Shown here in pieces: positions 39,694 to 48,392 of a stretch of 64,000 bases of DNA. Made by a program: the position numbers and the translations under genes. A model generated the notes under the pieces. That model saw nothing but the letters and a program-made list of their open reading frames with translations. It did not search any database and was not told where the DNA came from. Source of the DNA: Rhodococcus erythropolis NBRC 15567 (GTDB lineage Bacteria > Actinomycetota > Actinomycetes > Mycobacteriales > Mycobacteriaceae); contig NZ_BCRM01000001.1 in assembly GCF_001552595.1 (NCBI RefSeq), forward strand, positions 1,302,001 to 1,366,000, in the 5' to 3' direction. Every line of letters begins with the position of its first letter. The stretch's first letter is position 1.

Positions 39694-42186
39694 ATGAACA
39701 CGTACCCAGCACTCGGTGAGCACGACGGACATTCCCAGCACGACGGGGGCGGCGCGCGGGGACATGGCGCGGGTCCGGACGCCCTCCTCGAGGGTCTCAA
39801 CCCGCAACAGCGCGAGGCCGTGGTCCATGCCGGTTCGCCGTTGCTGATCGTCGCGGGCGCCGGCTCGGGCAAGACGGCAGTACTGACGCGTCGCATCGCC
39901 TATCTGCTGGCCGAACGGGGTGTCACCCCCGGTCAGATCCTGGCCATCACGTTCACCAACAAGGCTGCGGCCGAGATGCGCGAGCGTGTGGCAGCTCTTG
40001 TCGGACCGCGTGCCAACGCCATGTGGGTATCGACGTTCCACTCCAGTTGCGTGCGCATCCTGCGAGCACAGGCGGCGCTCCTGCCCGGTTTGAACTCGAA
40101 TTTCTCGATCTACGATTCCGACGATTCGCGTCGACTGCTGACGATGATCTCGAAGGACCTCGAGCTCGACACCAAACGATTCTCCGCGCGGCTTCTCGCC
40201 ACTCACATCTCCAACCTGAAGAACGAACTCGTCGGACCGGAAGAGGCGGTTGTCACAGCCGATCAGGATCCGGCCGAACTGCCGCGACTGATCGCCAAGG
40301 TCTACGGCCATTACCAACAGCGGTTGCGTGCGGCGAACGCACTCGACTTCGACGATCTCATCGGTGAGACCGTTGCGCTTCTCCAGGCGTTTCCCCAGAT
40401 CGCCGAGTACTACCGCCGTCGCTTCCGTCACGTGCTCGTCGACGAGTACCAGGACACCAACCACGCGCAGTACATGCTGGTGCGTGAACTGGTCGGCGGT
40501 GCCGGAGAGTCCGACCATGCCGTTGCCCCGGCCGAATTGTGCGTCGTCGGTGACGCCGATCAGTCGATCTACGCATTCCGCGGAGCCACTATCCGCAACA
40601 TCGAAGAGTTCGAACGCGACTACCCGGACGCTCGGACCATCCTTCTCGAACAGAACTACCGTTCGACGCAGAACATTCTGTCTGCGGCCAACTCCGTGAT
40701 TTCCAAGAACACCGGCCGACGTGAAAAGCGTCTGTGGACCGATTCGGGTGAAGGTGAACTGATCGTCGGCTACGTTGCAGACAACGAGCACGACGAAGCA
40801 TCTTTTGTCGCCTCGGAGATCGATCGGCTGGTGGACCAGGGCGAGACCAAATTCGCCGACATCGCGGTGTTCTACCGGACCAACAACTCCTCACGCGCGC
40901 TCGAGGAGATCTTCATTCGACTCGGAGTGCCGTACAAGGTGGTCGGCGGCGTTCGCTTCTACGAGCGCAAGGAAGTTCGGGACATCGTCGCGTATCTGCG
41001 CGTCCTCGCCAACGAAGACGACACTGTGAGCCTGCGACGCATTCTCAACACGCCACGACGCGGTATCGGTGATCGAGCCGAAGCCTGTGTCGCCGTGCAC
41101 TCCGAGCATCGCAACATCAGCTTCGCCGCCGCACTGCGCGACGGCGCGGAAGGCAAAGTGGCGCTGCTCAATACGCGGTCACAGAAGGCCATCGCGTCGT
41201 TCCTCGAGATGATGGACGGGCTGCGGGCCCTGCTGCCGACACCGGCCGCCGACGAGGACGAACCCTTCGAACTCGGTGACATCGGTGAGGTCGCCGAGGC
41301 GGTGCTCGAGCGAACCGGCTACCGCGCCGAGCTTGCGGCCAGCAGCGATCCACAGGACGGCGCGCGGCTCGACAACTTGAATGAACTTGTCAGCGTGGCA
41401 AGAGAATTCAGCTCCGACGCACGAAACGCGGCCGGACTGATCGATCCGGACGACGAGGAAACCGCAGCAATGCGTGAAGGCGAACCCGATCCGGGTTCGC
41501 TCGCCGCCTTCCTCGAACGGGTATCACTTGTCGCCGACGCCGATCAACTGCCGGACTCCGACGACGGCGTCGTGACGATGATGACGCTTCACACCGCCAA
41601 GGGCCTCGAGTTCCCGGTCGTCTTCGTCACCGGTTGGGAGGACGGGCAGTTCCCGCACATGCGCGCCCTCGGTGATCCGGCAGAGCTGTCCGAAGAGCGT
41701 CGACTCGCTTACGTCGGCATCACCCGTGCCAGGCAGCGCCTGTACCTGACGCGCGCGATCATGCGTTCGGCTTGGGGACAACCGATCCAGAACCCGGCGT
41801 CGCGGTTCATCCAGGAGATCCCGGAGGACCTGATCAATTGGCGCCGTGAGGATCCGGGCACCGGTGGTGGATTCGGAAGCGGCAGGCCGGGTTACGGCAG
41901 CGGAAGCCGATACGGCAGCCAGGGCGGCCAGGGATACGGTGGCGGGCAGAACTACGGGGGAGGCTCCGGCAAGGCTGCGTCGACTCCCAGTTTCGGTGCC
42001 GCGCGTGGCCGCAACAACGTTCTGGTCCTTGCCACGGGTGACCGCGTCAGTCACGACAAGTACGGTCTGGGCACCGTGTTGGAAACCAAGGGCACCGGAC
42101 CCACCGCGACGGTCACCATCGACTTCGGTAGCGCGGGCAAGGTGCGGTTGATGCTCATCGGCGGTGTGCCGATGGTCAAGCTGTAG
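39694..42186 (+). CDS. pcrA: ATP-dependent DNA helicase PcrA/UvrD
   Basis: 830 aa from ATG 39694. Superfamily 1A 3'-5' helicase for excision repair and recombination control. Motifs in order: Walker A AGAGSGKTAVLTRR, Ia AITFTNKAAAEMRERV, II DEYQDTN, III GDADQSIYAFRGATIRN, IV QNYRSTQNIL, V TLHTAKGLEFPVVF, VI YVGITRARQRLYLTRA. After motif VI the linker (about 720-770) is Gly/Ser/Tyr-rich, leading to the C-terminal Tudor-like RNA polymerase-interacting domain (GDRVSHDKYGLGTVLETKGT). An N-terminal His/Gly/Asp-rich extension of about 30 residues precedes LNPQQREAV. Position matches uvrD1 Rv0949 (recalled). A bidirectional terminator follows. Confidence 0.96.
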   Translation: MNTYPALGEHDGHSQHDGGGARGHGAGPDALLEGLNPQQREAVVHAGSPLLIVAGAGSGKTAVLTRRIAYLLAERGVTPGQILAITFTNKAAAEMRERVAALVGPRANAMWVSTFHSSCVRILRAQAALLPGLNSNFSIYDSDDSRRLLTMISKDLELDTKRFSARLLATHISNLKNELVGPEEAVVTADQDPAELPRLIAKVYGHYQQRLRAANALDFDDLIGETVALLQAFPQIAEYYRRRFRHVLVDEYQDTNHAQYMLVRELVGGAGESDHAVAPAELCVVGDADQSIYAFRGATIRNIEEFERDYPDARTILLEQNYRSTQNILSAANSVISKNTGRREKRLWTDSGEGELIVGYVADNEHDEASFVASEIDRLVDQGETKFADIAVFYRTNNSSRALEEIFIRLGVPYKVVGGVRFYERKEVRDIVAYLRVLANEDDTVSLRRILNTPRRGIGDRAEACVAVHSEHRNISFAAALRDGAEGKVALLNTRSQKAIASFLEMMDGLRALLPTPAADEDEPFELGDIGEVAEAVLERTGYRAELAASSDPQDGARLDNLNELVSVAREFSSDARNAAGLIDPDDEETAAMREGEPDPGSLAAFLERVSLVADADQLPDSDDGVVTMMTLHTAKGLEFPVVFVTGWEDGQFPHMRALGDPAELSEERRLAYVGITRARQRLYLTRAIMRSAWGQPIQNPASRFIQEIPEDLINWRREDPGTGGGFGSGRPGYGSGSRYGSQGGQGYGGGQNYGGGSGKAASTPSFGAARGRNNVLVLATGDRVSHDKYGLGTVLETKGTGPTATVTIDFGSAGKVRLMLIGGVPMVKL

Positions 42187-42194
42187 AAGACAGA

Positions 42195-42244
42195 CAAAAA
42201 ACTTCCGGCCCGTACCTGGAAAGGTGCGGGCCGGAAGTTTTTGT
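42195..42244. terminator. Bidirectional intrinsic terminator
   Basis: Long stem AACTTCCGGCCCG / CGGGCCGGAAGTT with inner CCT/AGG and a run of A on the left and T on the right, so it can work for pcrA (plus) and the M23 gene (minus). Starts 9 nt after the pcrA stop. Confidence 0.92.
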
Positions 42245-42264
42245 CAGAAGCGTTGGGCTTGCGG

Positions 42265-43287
42265 TCAGTCCTGCTCGATACCGAGGCTGATGCCGCGTGA
42301 TGCGAGCCAAGGGAGGGGGTCGATCTTGTTCTCGCCGGCGAGGTGAACCTCGAAGTGAAGGTGCGGGCCGGTGGAGAAGCCGCGGTTGCCGACAGTGGCG
42401 ATCTGGTCGCCGGCCATGACCTGCTGACCGACGGTGACGGTGGACGTGTCGATGTGGCCGTAGACGGTGATCGTTCCGTCTGCGTGCTGTAGGCGTACCC
42501 ACATGCCGAATCCGGAAGCCGGACCTGAATCGATGACCTTGCCGTCGGCGACTGCGACGATGGGCGTCCCGATCGGGGCGGCGATGTCGACGCCGGCGTG
42601 CAGGGTGCCCCAGCGGGTGCCGAAGTTGGACGTGAACGTGCCGACTGCCGGCAGGACGAACAGCGGGCGACGGGCAGCTGCTTCGCGTGCTGCGCGCTCG
42701 TCACTGAAACGCTGGCCCTTGGCAAGCAGGTTGCTGAACTGGGAGAGGTCGGTCGGTGCTGCGACGTTGAGGACCTGGGGAGCGTCGGCCTCGGTGGTGG
42801 CTGCCGTGGAGGTGGCCGGAGCGAACTGAGCGGCCTGCGGTTCTGCGGTGGTGCCGATCGCGGAGGACTCGTTGGCGAGTGCAACTTCCGAGTGGTCGGC
42901 GGCGGAAGAGGAACCGTCGTTGACAACTGCCTGGCCCGCGGCGACAACTGCGCCGGCTGCAACTGCCAGAACGGCGGCGCGGCCCTTGAGAGCAGAGGGA
43001 GGGGTGGGGAGTCGGTGAGCACCGCTGCGGCGAACCGGAGATTCGACATCGACTGTCGGTGCGGAAGAGGCGTAAGTGGGGGTGCTGATCACGTCGGACT
43101 CGACGAACTCGTGAGAGTCGGAATCTGACGACGTGGAGGATGAATTTCGAGTGAACATATCGGTAGAGATCTCAGAACTTTTGGTCTCGGTGTAACGCCT
43201 GGCCGAGTGCGTTGGATAAGTGGTCGTGACCTCGTCTGGAGCTGAGTTCGAGAACCTACTAGCGGTGAACTGGCTGCGGTGATGCAT
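42265..43287 (-). CDS. M23 family metallopeptidase with membrane anchor
   Basis: 340 aa from ATG 43287, preceded by GAGGAGAG. A long polar Ser/Thr-rich N-terminus (1-100) is followed by a hydrophobic segment (AAVLAVAAGAVVAAGQAV, about 104-121) as signal anchor, a Thr/Ala-rich linker and the lysostaphin-type peptidase domain. Zinc ligands: LHAGVDIAAPIGTPI and PHLHFEVHLAG. Positioned as Rv0950c in M. tuberculosis (recalled). It should cut peptidoglycan peptides outside the membrane. The divergent upstream region carries a perfect CRP/GlxR-type palindrome at 43394-43409, suggesting cAMP-linked control of cell-wall turnover. The domain is closely related to the partial M23 gene at 2-679. Confidence 0.92.
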   Translation of the reverse strand: MHHRSQFTASRFSNSAPDEVTTTYPTHSARRYTETKSSEISTDMFTRNSSSTSSDSDSHEFVESDVISTPTYASSAPTVDVESPVRRSGAHRLPTPPSALKGRAAVLAVAAGAVVAAGQAVVNDGSSSAADHSEVALANESSAIGTTAEPQAAQFAPATSTAATTEADAPQVLNVAAPTDLSQFSNLLAKGQRFSDERAAREAAARRPLFVLPAVGTFTSNFGTRWGTLHAGVDIAAPIGTPIVAVADGKVIDSGPASGFGMWVRLQHADGTITVYGHIDTSTVTVGQQVMAGDQIATVGNRGFSTGPHLHFEVHLAGENKIDPLPWLASRGISLGIEQD

Positions 43288-43393
43288 ATGCCGGTTCTCT
43301 CCTCGAGTTCGTGATCAGCCCGTGACTTAGACCGACTGACGGTAACGAAATGATTGCGATGGGCGCAAGCCGTAGCGGAAACCTGTCCGATTA

Positions 43394-43409
43394 TGTGACG
43401 TGCCTCACA
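43394..43409. promoter_or_regulatory. CRP/GlxR-type binding site
   Basis: TGTGACGTGCCTCACA matches TGTGA-N6-TCACA at every defined position. It lies 107 nt from the M23 start (minus) and 111 nt from the proposed start of the plus-strand membrane protein, so it could act on either. From memory, mycobacterial CRP controls a peptidoglycan-acting rpf gene through this motif type. Confidence 0.7.
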
Positions 43410-43506
43410 GCTTGACCTGGGAATATGTCGATACGGGCAAAACGGACGAATCATCTCGTTTCGTGATCACGCGTGTCACAACCGGATCACCGGTCCATTC
43501 AGGCAC

Positions 43507-43512
43507 TACCGT
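43507..43512 (+). promoter_or_regulatory. Putative -10 element, leaderless membrane protein gene
   Basis: TACCGT, 7 nt before GTG 43520. Confidence 0.45.
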
Positions 43513-43519
43513 CGATCGA

Positions 43520-45361
43520 GTGTCCACAACACCTGGAACTACGTCGCAGGCGCGTTTCGACGACCCCGGAGTGAAGTCCGGGGCGCCACTCGCGGCGGTA
43601 ATCGGACTGCTCGGTGCCGTCGGAGTGGCGGCCAGTCCCGTCGTCGGAGTCGGGAGTGGCCGCGGGGTCGACACGACGGGGGCTCTTGCTTCTGCCGCTC
43701 TCTTCGCGGCCGTCTGCACGATCATCGTGCCGTTGGTTGCAGTGCTCACCTCGGGCCGCAGGCCCGCCTTGGCCGGTGGACTCCTGGCCGGTATCGGGGC
43801 GGTGTCGCTCGGAGCGGCAATTCTCGACGTCCAGTTGTTCGTCGACGCAATCGATGCAAACCGCTTGGACCTTTTCCGTCCGATTTCGGCGGGTTCGATC
43901 GATGCGGGTCCTGGCGCTTATCTCGCGCTCGCGGGACACTGCCTTCTTGTCCTGTCCGGGGTGCTCGGACTTGTCGCCGTCCATCGTGAATCGGAACGGG
44001 ACGGATACGGCAGCGCTCGCGCCGCGGAATTCGACGGGCGATCGGTTGGCGGACGGATCGGCGCGTGGCCGACAGCGCTGCTGATTCTGGCTGCTGTGAT
44101 TTTCGTCCTCTCCCTGTTCGGTCCTTCCTTCAGTTCGCAGGATCCGATCTTTCTGGTCAAACCGCTCGTCGACTCTGCGTCGGCCACTGCCGTCGGTACA
44201 GGATTGGTCGGCGTCGCGGTGCTCGTTGCGGTCGCGGCGGCATTGACGTCCATCTCCCTACCGGTGGGCTGCGGCGCCTTGATCGGTGTCGGTCTCGGCG
44301 CACTCGCAGTCAGTGGAACCAGGGTGATGGCTGGGTTCGCGGCCGGCGATCGAATCGGCGTCGGTTCGGGATCCGTGGTCGGGGCACTGGCCGCCGTGGT
44401 CATCGTCGTGATCGGAGTTTCAGCGCCTTACCTCGCATCCAGGCGTGAAACGGATGCGATTCCCGCTGAAAGTGTGGTCCGCGCGCCTGCGAAGACAACA
44501 AAGGGTGCGCTCAAGGCAGCGATGGTGGCTCAGTCCCGGGCGGCGCAAGCGCGGGTGAACAGACTTCACCGCGTTGCCGGTACCGCCGCAATCATCACTG
44601 CGGCTGTTGCGGGCGTCGGCTCGGCTTTGCCTGTCCTGTCGTTGCCGGATGGAATCCCGGAGCCGTCGATGCTGTCGTCTCGAGTTGTCCTGCTCGCGGC
44701 TGCCGTATTGCTCCTCGCCGCGCTGGGCCTGTTTGCCCCGGGCCGCGCCGCCGTGGTGCGTCCGGCCGTCGGAGTGCTGTGGACCACCGTCGTGATGGGC
44801 GTCGCGGCTGTCATGCAGTCGGCGGTCATCGCGACGGACGTTCCAGGCGTCGGGTTAGGTGCCGGCGCCTTCGTTCTTTGTGGCGCGGCTCTCCTCGCTG
44901 CGGCGACGGGACTGCTCGTCTGGCTGGCGGGAAGCGCAGAACGTGAAGACGTCGACACGTCGGTAGACGGCGGTTCGAGAGGGCTGGTGCTTCTCGTCGG
45001 TGGGATCGGCGCAGTCGCAGTCCTGATCGGGACCGCGCTTCCCCTCTATCGGGGTGATGCCTACACAGCGGCGTCAGTTCTGGAGTGGCCGTGGGGAATT
45101 GACGTCTGGGGGCAACTGCTCGTCGGCGTCACCGTCGTGATCGCCGCTGTGATCGCAGCGTCTGCGCGGCCGGCTCGAGGCGCGGCATTGCTGATCGGAT
45201 CTGCCGTGGCAGCTCTGGTGTACGTCAGTGAGTGGCCGCTCACGTCATCGCGCATATCGGACGCAACCGTGGGGGTGGGTGCGATCACAGCGGCCACGGG
45301 CATAGTGTTGCTTCTCGTTGCAGCGTTCTCGAGCGCAAGAATCAGTGAGACTGATGCTTGA
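43520..45361 (+). CDS. Unknown polytopic membrane protein
   Basis: 613 aa from GTG 43520, chosen because TACCGT sits 7 nt upstream; an earlier in-frame GTG at 43400 would run through the CRP site and add 40 polar residues. About 14-16 hydrophobic segments alternate with short loops; a central cytoplasmic loop (about 310-350: SRRETDAIPAESVVRAPAKT, then AALKAAMVAQSRAAQARVN-like basic sequence) splits the protein into two halves. Very Ala/Val/Gly-rich with no catalytic or transport motif I recognise. It lies between the M23 gene and sucC, in the place where M. tuberculosis has no equivalent that I recall. Function unknown. Confidence 0.75.
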   Translation: MSTTPGTTSQARFDDPGVKSGAPLAAVIGLLGAVGVAASPVVGVGSGRGVDTTGALASAALFAAVCTIIVPLVAVLTSGRRPALAGGLLAGIGAVSLGAAILDVQLFVDAIDANRLDLFRPISAGSIDAGPGAYLALAGHCLLVLSGVLGLVAVHRESERDGYGSARAAEFDGRSVGGRIGAWPTALLILAAVIFVLSLFGPSFSSQDPIFLVKPLVDSASATAVGTGLVGVAVLVAVAAALTSISLPVGCGALIGVGLGALAVSGTRVMAGFAAGDRIGVGSGSVVGALAAVVIVVIGVSAPYLASRRETDAIPAESVVRAPAKTTKGALKAAMVAQSRAAQARVNRLHRVAGTAAIITAAVAGVGSALPVLSLPDGIPEPSMLSSRVVLLAAAVLLLAALGLFAPGRAAVVRPAVGVLWTTVVMGVAAVMQSAVIATDVPGVGLGAGAFVLCGAALLAAATGLLVWLAGSAEREDVDTSVDGGSRGLVLLVGGIGAVAVLIGTALPLYRGDAYTAASVLEWPWGIDVWGQLLVGVTVVIAAVIAASARPARGAALLIGSAVAALVYVSEWPLTSSRISDATVGVGAITAATGIVLLLVAAFSSARISETDA

Positions 45362-45419
45362 CAAATTCGGTGTGGCCACCTTGCTCGATCGGTGAGGCGT
45401 GCCTCATTGCGCATTTGCG

Positions 45420-45435
45420 CGTGACTTGGGCCACA
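45420..45435. promoter_or_regulatory. Degenerate CRP/GlxR-type site upstream of sucC
   Basis: CGTGACTTGGGCCACA matches 8 of 10 defined positions of TGTGA-N6-TCACA, 105 nt before the sucC start. A second palindrome TGAGGC-GT-GCCTCA lies at 45393-45406. Confidence 0.4.
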
Positions 45436-45540
45436 TAGCATCAGTGCGGGCGCAAACCGAACGCGGCAACTGGTTAAAGTCCAGAACAGACCCGCTCCTA
45501 CCCCTCGAGCGGGTGACAACGCAGACGAGACGGTGAGCAG

Positions 45541-46710
45541 ATGGATCTCTTCGAATACCAGGCGAAGGAACTCTTCGCCAAGCACGGAGTGCCGACTTCG
45601 GCTGGACGTGTTACAGACACAGTCGCCGGCGCACGCGAGATTGCCGAAGAAATCGGTAAGCCCGTGATGGTGAAGGCACAGGTCAAGGTAGGCGGCCGCG
45701 GCAAGGCCGGTGGCGTCAAGTACTCGCCCGACGTGGATGCCGCAGTGGCAAACGCCGAGGCAATCCTGGGCCTGGACATCAAGGGCCATGTCGTCAAGAA
45801 GCTGCTGGTCGCAGAGGCAAGTGACATTGCCGAGGAGTACTACATCTCCTTCCTGCTCGACCGCACCAACCGCACCTACCTGGCCATGTGCTCGGTAGAG
45901 GGTGGCGTCGAGATCGAGGTCACCGCCGAGGAGAACCCCGACGCTCTCGCCAAGATCCCCGTCGACGCAGTCAAGGGCGTCGACCTCGCGTTCGCGCGCA
46001 GCATCGCCGAGGCAGGAAAGCTGCCCGCAGAGGTGCTCGACGCAGCGGCCGTCACGATCCAGAAGCTGTGGGAGGTCTTCATCAACGAGGACGCACTCCT
46101 CGTCGAGGTCAACCCCCTCGTTCGCACGCCTGACGATCAGATCCTCGCCCTCGACGGCAAGGTCACCCTCGATGAGAACGCAGCGTTCCGTCAGCCCGGC
46201 CACGAGGCATTCGAGGATCGCGACGCTACCGATCCCCTCGAGCTCAAGGCCAAGGAAAACGACCTCAACTACGTCAAGCTCGACGGTGAGGTCGGAATCA
46301 TCGGCAACGGCGCAGGCCTGGTCATGTCCACCCTGGACGTCGTCGCATACGCCGGCGAGAACCACGGTGGCGTCAAGCCCGCCAACTTCCTCGACATCGG
46401 CGGCGGAGCTTCCGCTGCAGTCATGGCTGCCGGCCTCGACGTCATCCTGAACGACGCACAGGTCAAGAGCGTGTTCGTCAACGTCTTCGGCGGCATCACC
46501 GCGTGTGACGCAGTTGCCAACGGCATCGTCGGCGCACTGAAGACCCTGGGCGACGAGGCCAACAAGCCGCTCGTCGTTCGCCTGGACGGAAACAACGTCG
46601 AAGAGGGTCGTCGCATCCTCGCCGAGGCCAACCACCCGCTGGTCACGGTCGTCGCAACCATGGACGAGGCCGCCGACAAGGCCGCCGAACTCGCTCACGC
46701 AGCGAAGTAA
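45541..46710 (+). CDS. sucC: Succinyl-CoA synthetase beta subunit (ADP-forming)
   Basis: 389 aa. With SucD it converts succinyl-CoA to succinate with nucleotide phosphorylation in the TCA cycle. [20 protein letters not shown] is the universal start; the ATP-grasp domain follows ([18 protein letters not shown], about 43-60), with [20 protein letters not shown] as metal-binding region, and the C-terminal domain contains [12 protein letters not shown] and [12 protein letters not shown]. Start ATG 45541 with GGTGAG upstream. It is followed 15 nt later by sucD. Confidence 0.97.
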   Translation: MDLFEYQAKELFAKHGVPTSAGRVTDTVAGAREIAEEIGKPVMVKAQVKVGGRGKAGGVKYSPDVDAAVANAEAILGLDIKGHVVKKLLVAEASDIAEEYYISFLLDRTNRTYLAMCSVEGGVEIEVTAEENPDALAKIPVDAVKGVDLAFARSIAEAGKLPAEVLDAAAVTIQKLWEVFINEDALLVEVNPLVRTPDDQILALDGKVTLDENAAFRQPGHEAFEDRDATDPLELKAKENDLNYVKLDGEVGIIGNGAGLVMSTLDVVAYAGENHGGVKPANFLDIGGGASAAVMAAGLDVILNDAQVKSVFVNVFGGITACDAVANGIVGALKTLGDEANKPLVVRLDGNNVEEGRRILAEANHPLVTVVATMDEAADKAAELAHAAK

Positions 46711-46725
46711 GGGACTCACAGAACA

Positions 46726-47628
46726 ATGGCAATCTTCCTCACCAAGGATTCAAAGGTCATCGTCCAGGGCATCACCGGCGGCGAGGGCACCAAGCACACC
46801 GCTCTGATGCTCAAGGCCGGCACCCAGGTCGTCGGCGGCGTCAACGCTCGCAAGGCCGGCACCACGGTCTCGCACGTTGCTGCTGACGGTTCCCCTGTCG
46901 AGCTCCCCGTCTTCGCGACGGTCGAAGAGGCAATCAAGGAGACCGGCGCAGACGTCTCCATCGCATTCGTTCCCCCGGCCTTCTCGAAGGACGCCATCGT
47001 CGAGGCCATCGACGCGGAGATCCCGCTCCTCGTGGTCATCACCGAGGGCATCCCGGTTCAGGACTCCGCTTACGCTTGGGCGTACAACGAGTCCAAGGGC
47101 AAGAAGACGCGCATCATCGGACCGAACTGCCCCGGCATCATCACCCCGGGTGAGGCCCTCGTCGGCATCACGCCCGCCAACATTGCAGGCACCGGCCCCA
47201 TCGGCCTGGTCTCCAAGTCGGGCACCCTGACCTACCAGATGATGTACGAACTCCGTGACTTCGGCTTCTCCACCGCCATCGGCATCGGCGGCGACCCGGT
47301 CATCGGAACCACCCACATCGACGCCATCGAGGCGTTCGAGAAGGATCCCGAGACCAAGGTCATCGTGATGATCGGTGAAATCGGTGGCGACGCGGAAGAG
47401 CGTGCAGCCGATTACATCAAGGCCAACGTCACCAAGCCGGTCGTCGGCTACGTGGCTGGCTTCACCGCTCCCGAAGGCAAGACCATGGGCCACGCAGGCG
47501 CCATCGTCTCCGGTTCCTCGGGAACGGCTCAGGCAAAGCAGGAAGCTCTCGAAGCTGCAGGCGTGAAGGTCGGCAAGACGCCGTCCGCCACTGCTGCTCT
47601 CGCTCGCGAGATTCTTCAGTCCCTGTAA
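46726..47628 (+). CDS. sucD: Succinyl-CoA synthetase alpha subunit
   Basis: 300 aa. CoA-binding Rossmann domain at the N-terminus ([33 protein letters not shown]) and a ligase domain whose phospho-histidine is in the conserved GHAGAIVSG segment (about residues 255-263: [14 protein letters not shown]). [12 protein letters not shown] and [18 protein letters not shown] are further signatures. Operon partner of sucC with a 15-nt gap. Codon use is strongly biased to C-ending codons in both genes, consistent with high expression. Two hairpins follow the stop. Confidence 0.97.
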   Translation: MAIFLTKDSKVIVQGITGGEGTKHTALMLKAGTQVVGGVNARKAGTTVSHVAADGSPVELPVFATVEEAIKETGADVSIAFVPPAFSKDAIVEAIDAEIPLLVVITEGIPVQDSAYAWAYNESKGKKTRIIGPNCPGIITPGEALVGITPANIAGTGPIGLVSKSGTLTYQMMYELRDFGFSTAIGIGGDPVIGTTHIDAIEAFEKDPETKVIVMIGEIGGDAEERAADYIKANVTKPVVGYVAGFTAPEGKTMGHAGAIVSGSSGTAQAKQEALEAAGVKVGKTPSATAALAREILQSL

Positions 47629-47682
47629 GGGGCTTCGCCCCCGTGCGTGGTTAGGGAGTCTCCGGACTCCTTAACCACGCAC
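47629..47682. terminator. Double hairpin between convergent sucD and YigZ-family gene
   Basis: First GGGGC-ttc-GCCCC at 47629-47641 directly after the sucD stop, then a longer stem 47643-47682 with GTGCGTGGTTA / TAACCACGCAC outside and GGAGT/ACTCC inside. The second overlaps the stop codon of the minus-strand gene. Its TTAACCAC arms resemble in style the dispersed palindrome but differ in sequence. Confidence 0.8.
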
Positions 47683-48306
47683 AGTGGTATCGACCCACAT
47701 CGACCCGGCAGGTTCCAACTGCCCGGCACCGGATGTGATGGATGCGACGATCGAGTCGAGATCGTCGGCGTCACCGGCGGCGAGCGTCATCACCGCCTTC
47801 GATCCATACGCAGTTCCGAGCACCGAGACGCCCCGCGCTCTCAGTTCCGCTTCCACCCGACCGGCCTCTGAGTGCCGGATCGCCAAAGTGCGCAGGATCA
47901 TCCTCTCCCTGGCCACAAGCTCGGCCGAATCGAGAGCAACCGAGACGGCTCCCGAATACGCGCGGACCAATCCACCGGCGCCGAGCTTGATTCCGCCGAA
48001 GTAGCGCGTGACGACAACAATCACATCGACCAGATCTCGAGACTTGAGAACCTGAAGCATCGGCACCCCAGCTGTCCCGCCTGGTTCGCCGTCGTCGTGT
48101 GCACGCTCGACGCGTGAGTTCGCTTCGTATCCGATCACGAAAGCCGAACAATGATGGCGCGCATCGGGATACAGCGACTTCTGCTCCGCGACGAACTCCG
48201 TGGCGGCTTCGGCGTCGTCGATCCGGCGAAGCGCGGCGATGAATCGTGAGTGCTTCACCTCGGTTTCGACGACATGGTCGGCGCCGGGCGCGAGGGTGAA
48301 GGGCAT
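47671..48306 (-). CDS. YigZ/IMPACT family protein
   Basis: 211 aa from ATG 48306, with AGGAGA upstream. The UPF0029/IMPACT N-terminal domain is shown by EVKHSRFIAALRRIDDAEAA, DARHHCSAFVIGYEANSRVE, HDDGEPGGTAGVPMLQVL and the signature VVVTRYFGGIKLGAGGLVRAYS. A C-terminal DUF1949-like alpha/beta domain follows (about 135-205). Relatives regulate translation-linked stress kinases in eukaryotes; in bacteria the role is unknown. It lies between sucD and the DUF5336 gene, where the recalled M. tuberculosis order has Rv0953c instead. Its stop is inside the sucD terminator hairpin. Confidence 0.93.
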   Translation of the reverse strand: MPFTLAPGADHVVETEVKHSRFIAALRRIDDAEAATEFVAEQKSLYPDARHHCSAFVIGYEANSRVERAHDDGEPGGTAGVPMLQVLKSRDLVDVIVVVTRYFGGIKLGAGGLVRAYSGAVSVALDSAELVARERMILRTLAIRHSEAGRVEAELRARGVSVLGTAYGSKAVMTLAAGDADDLDSIVASITSGAGQLEPAGSMWVDTTVRG

Positions 48307-48392
48307 CTGCCCATTGTCTCCTGTCGGTGTTAGCGTGCGAAGTCGAGACACATACGCTGGTAACCATCGAAGACCGTCTACGAGGAGAAGTC

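Noticed and set aside
43288..43393. c-di-AMP (ydaO-type) riboswitch ahead of the M23 gene, as often found before cell-wall hydrolases
   Set aside because: The roughly 105-nt leader lacks the conserved riboswitch core that I know for that class; only a ribosome binding site and the CRP site are visible.
45393..45406. TGAGGC-GT-GCCTCA as a second perfect CRP site
   Set aside because: Spacing and half-sites do not match TGTGA-N6-TCACA; kept only as a plain palindrome.
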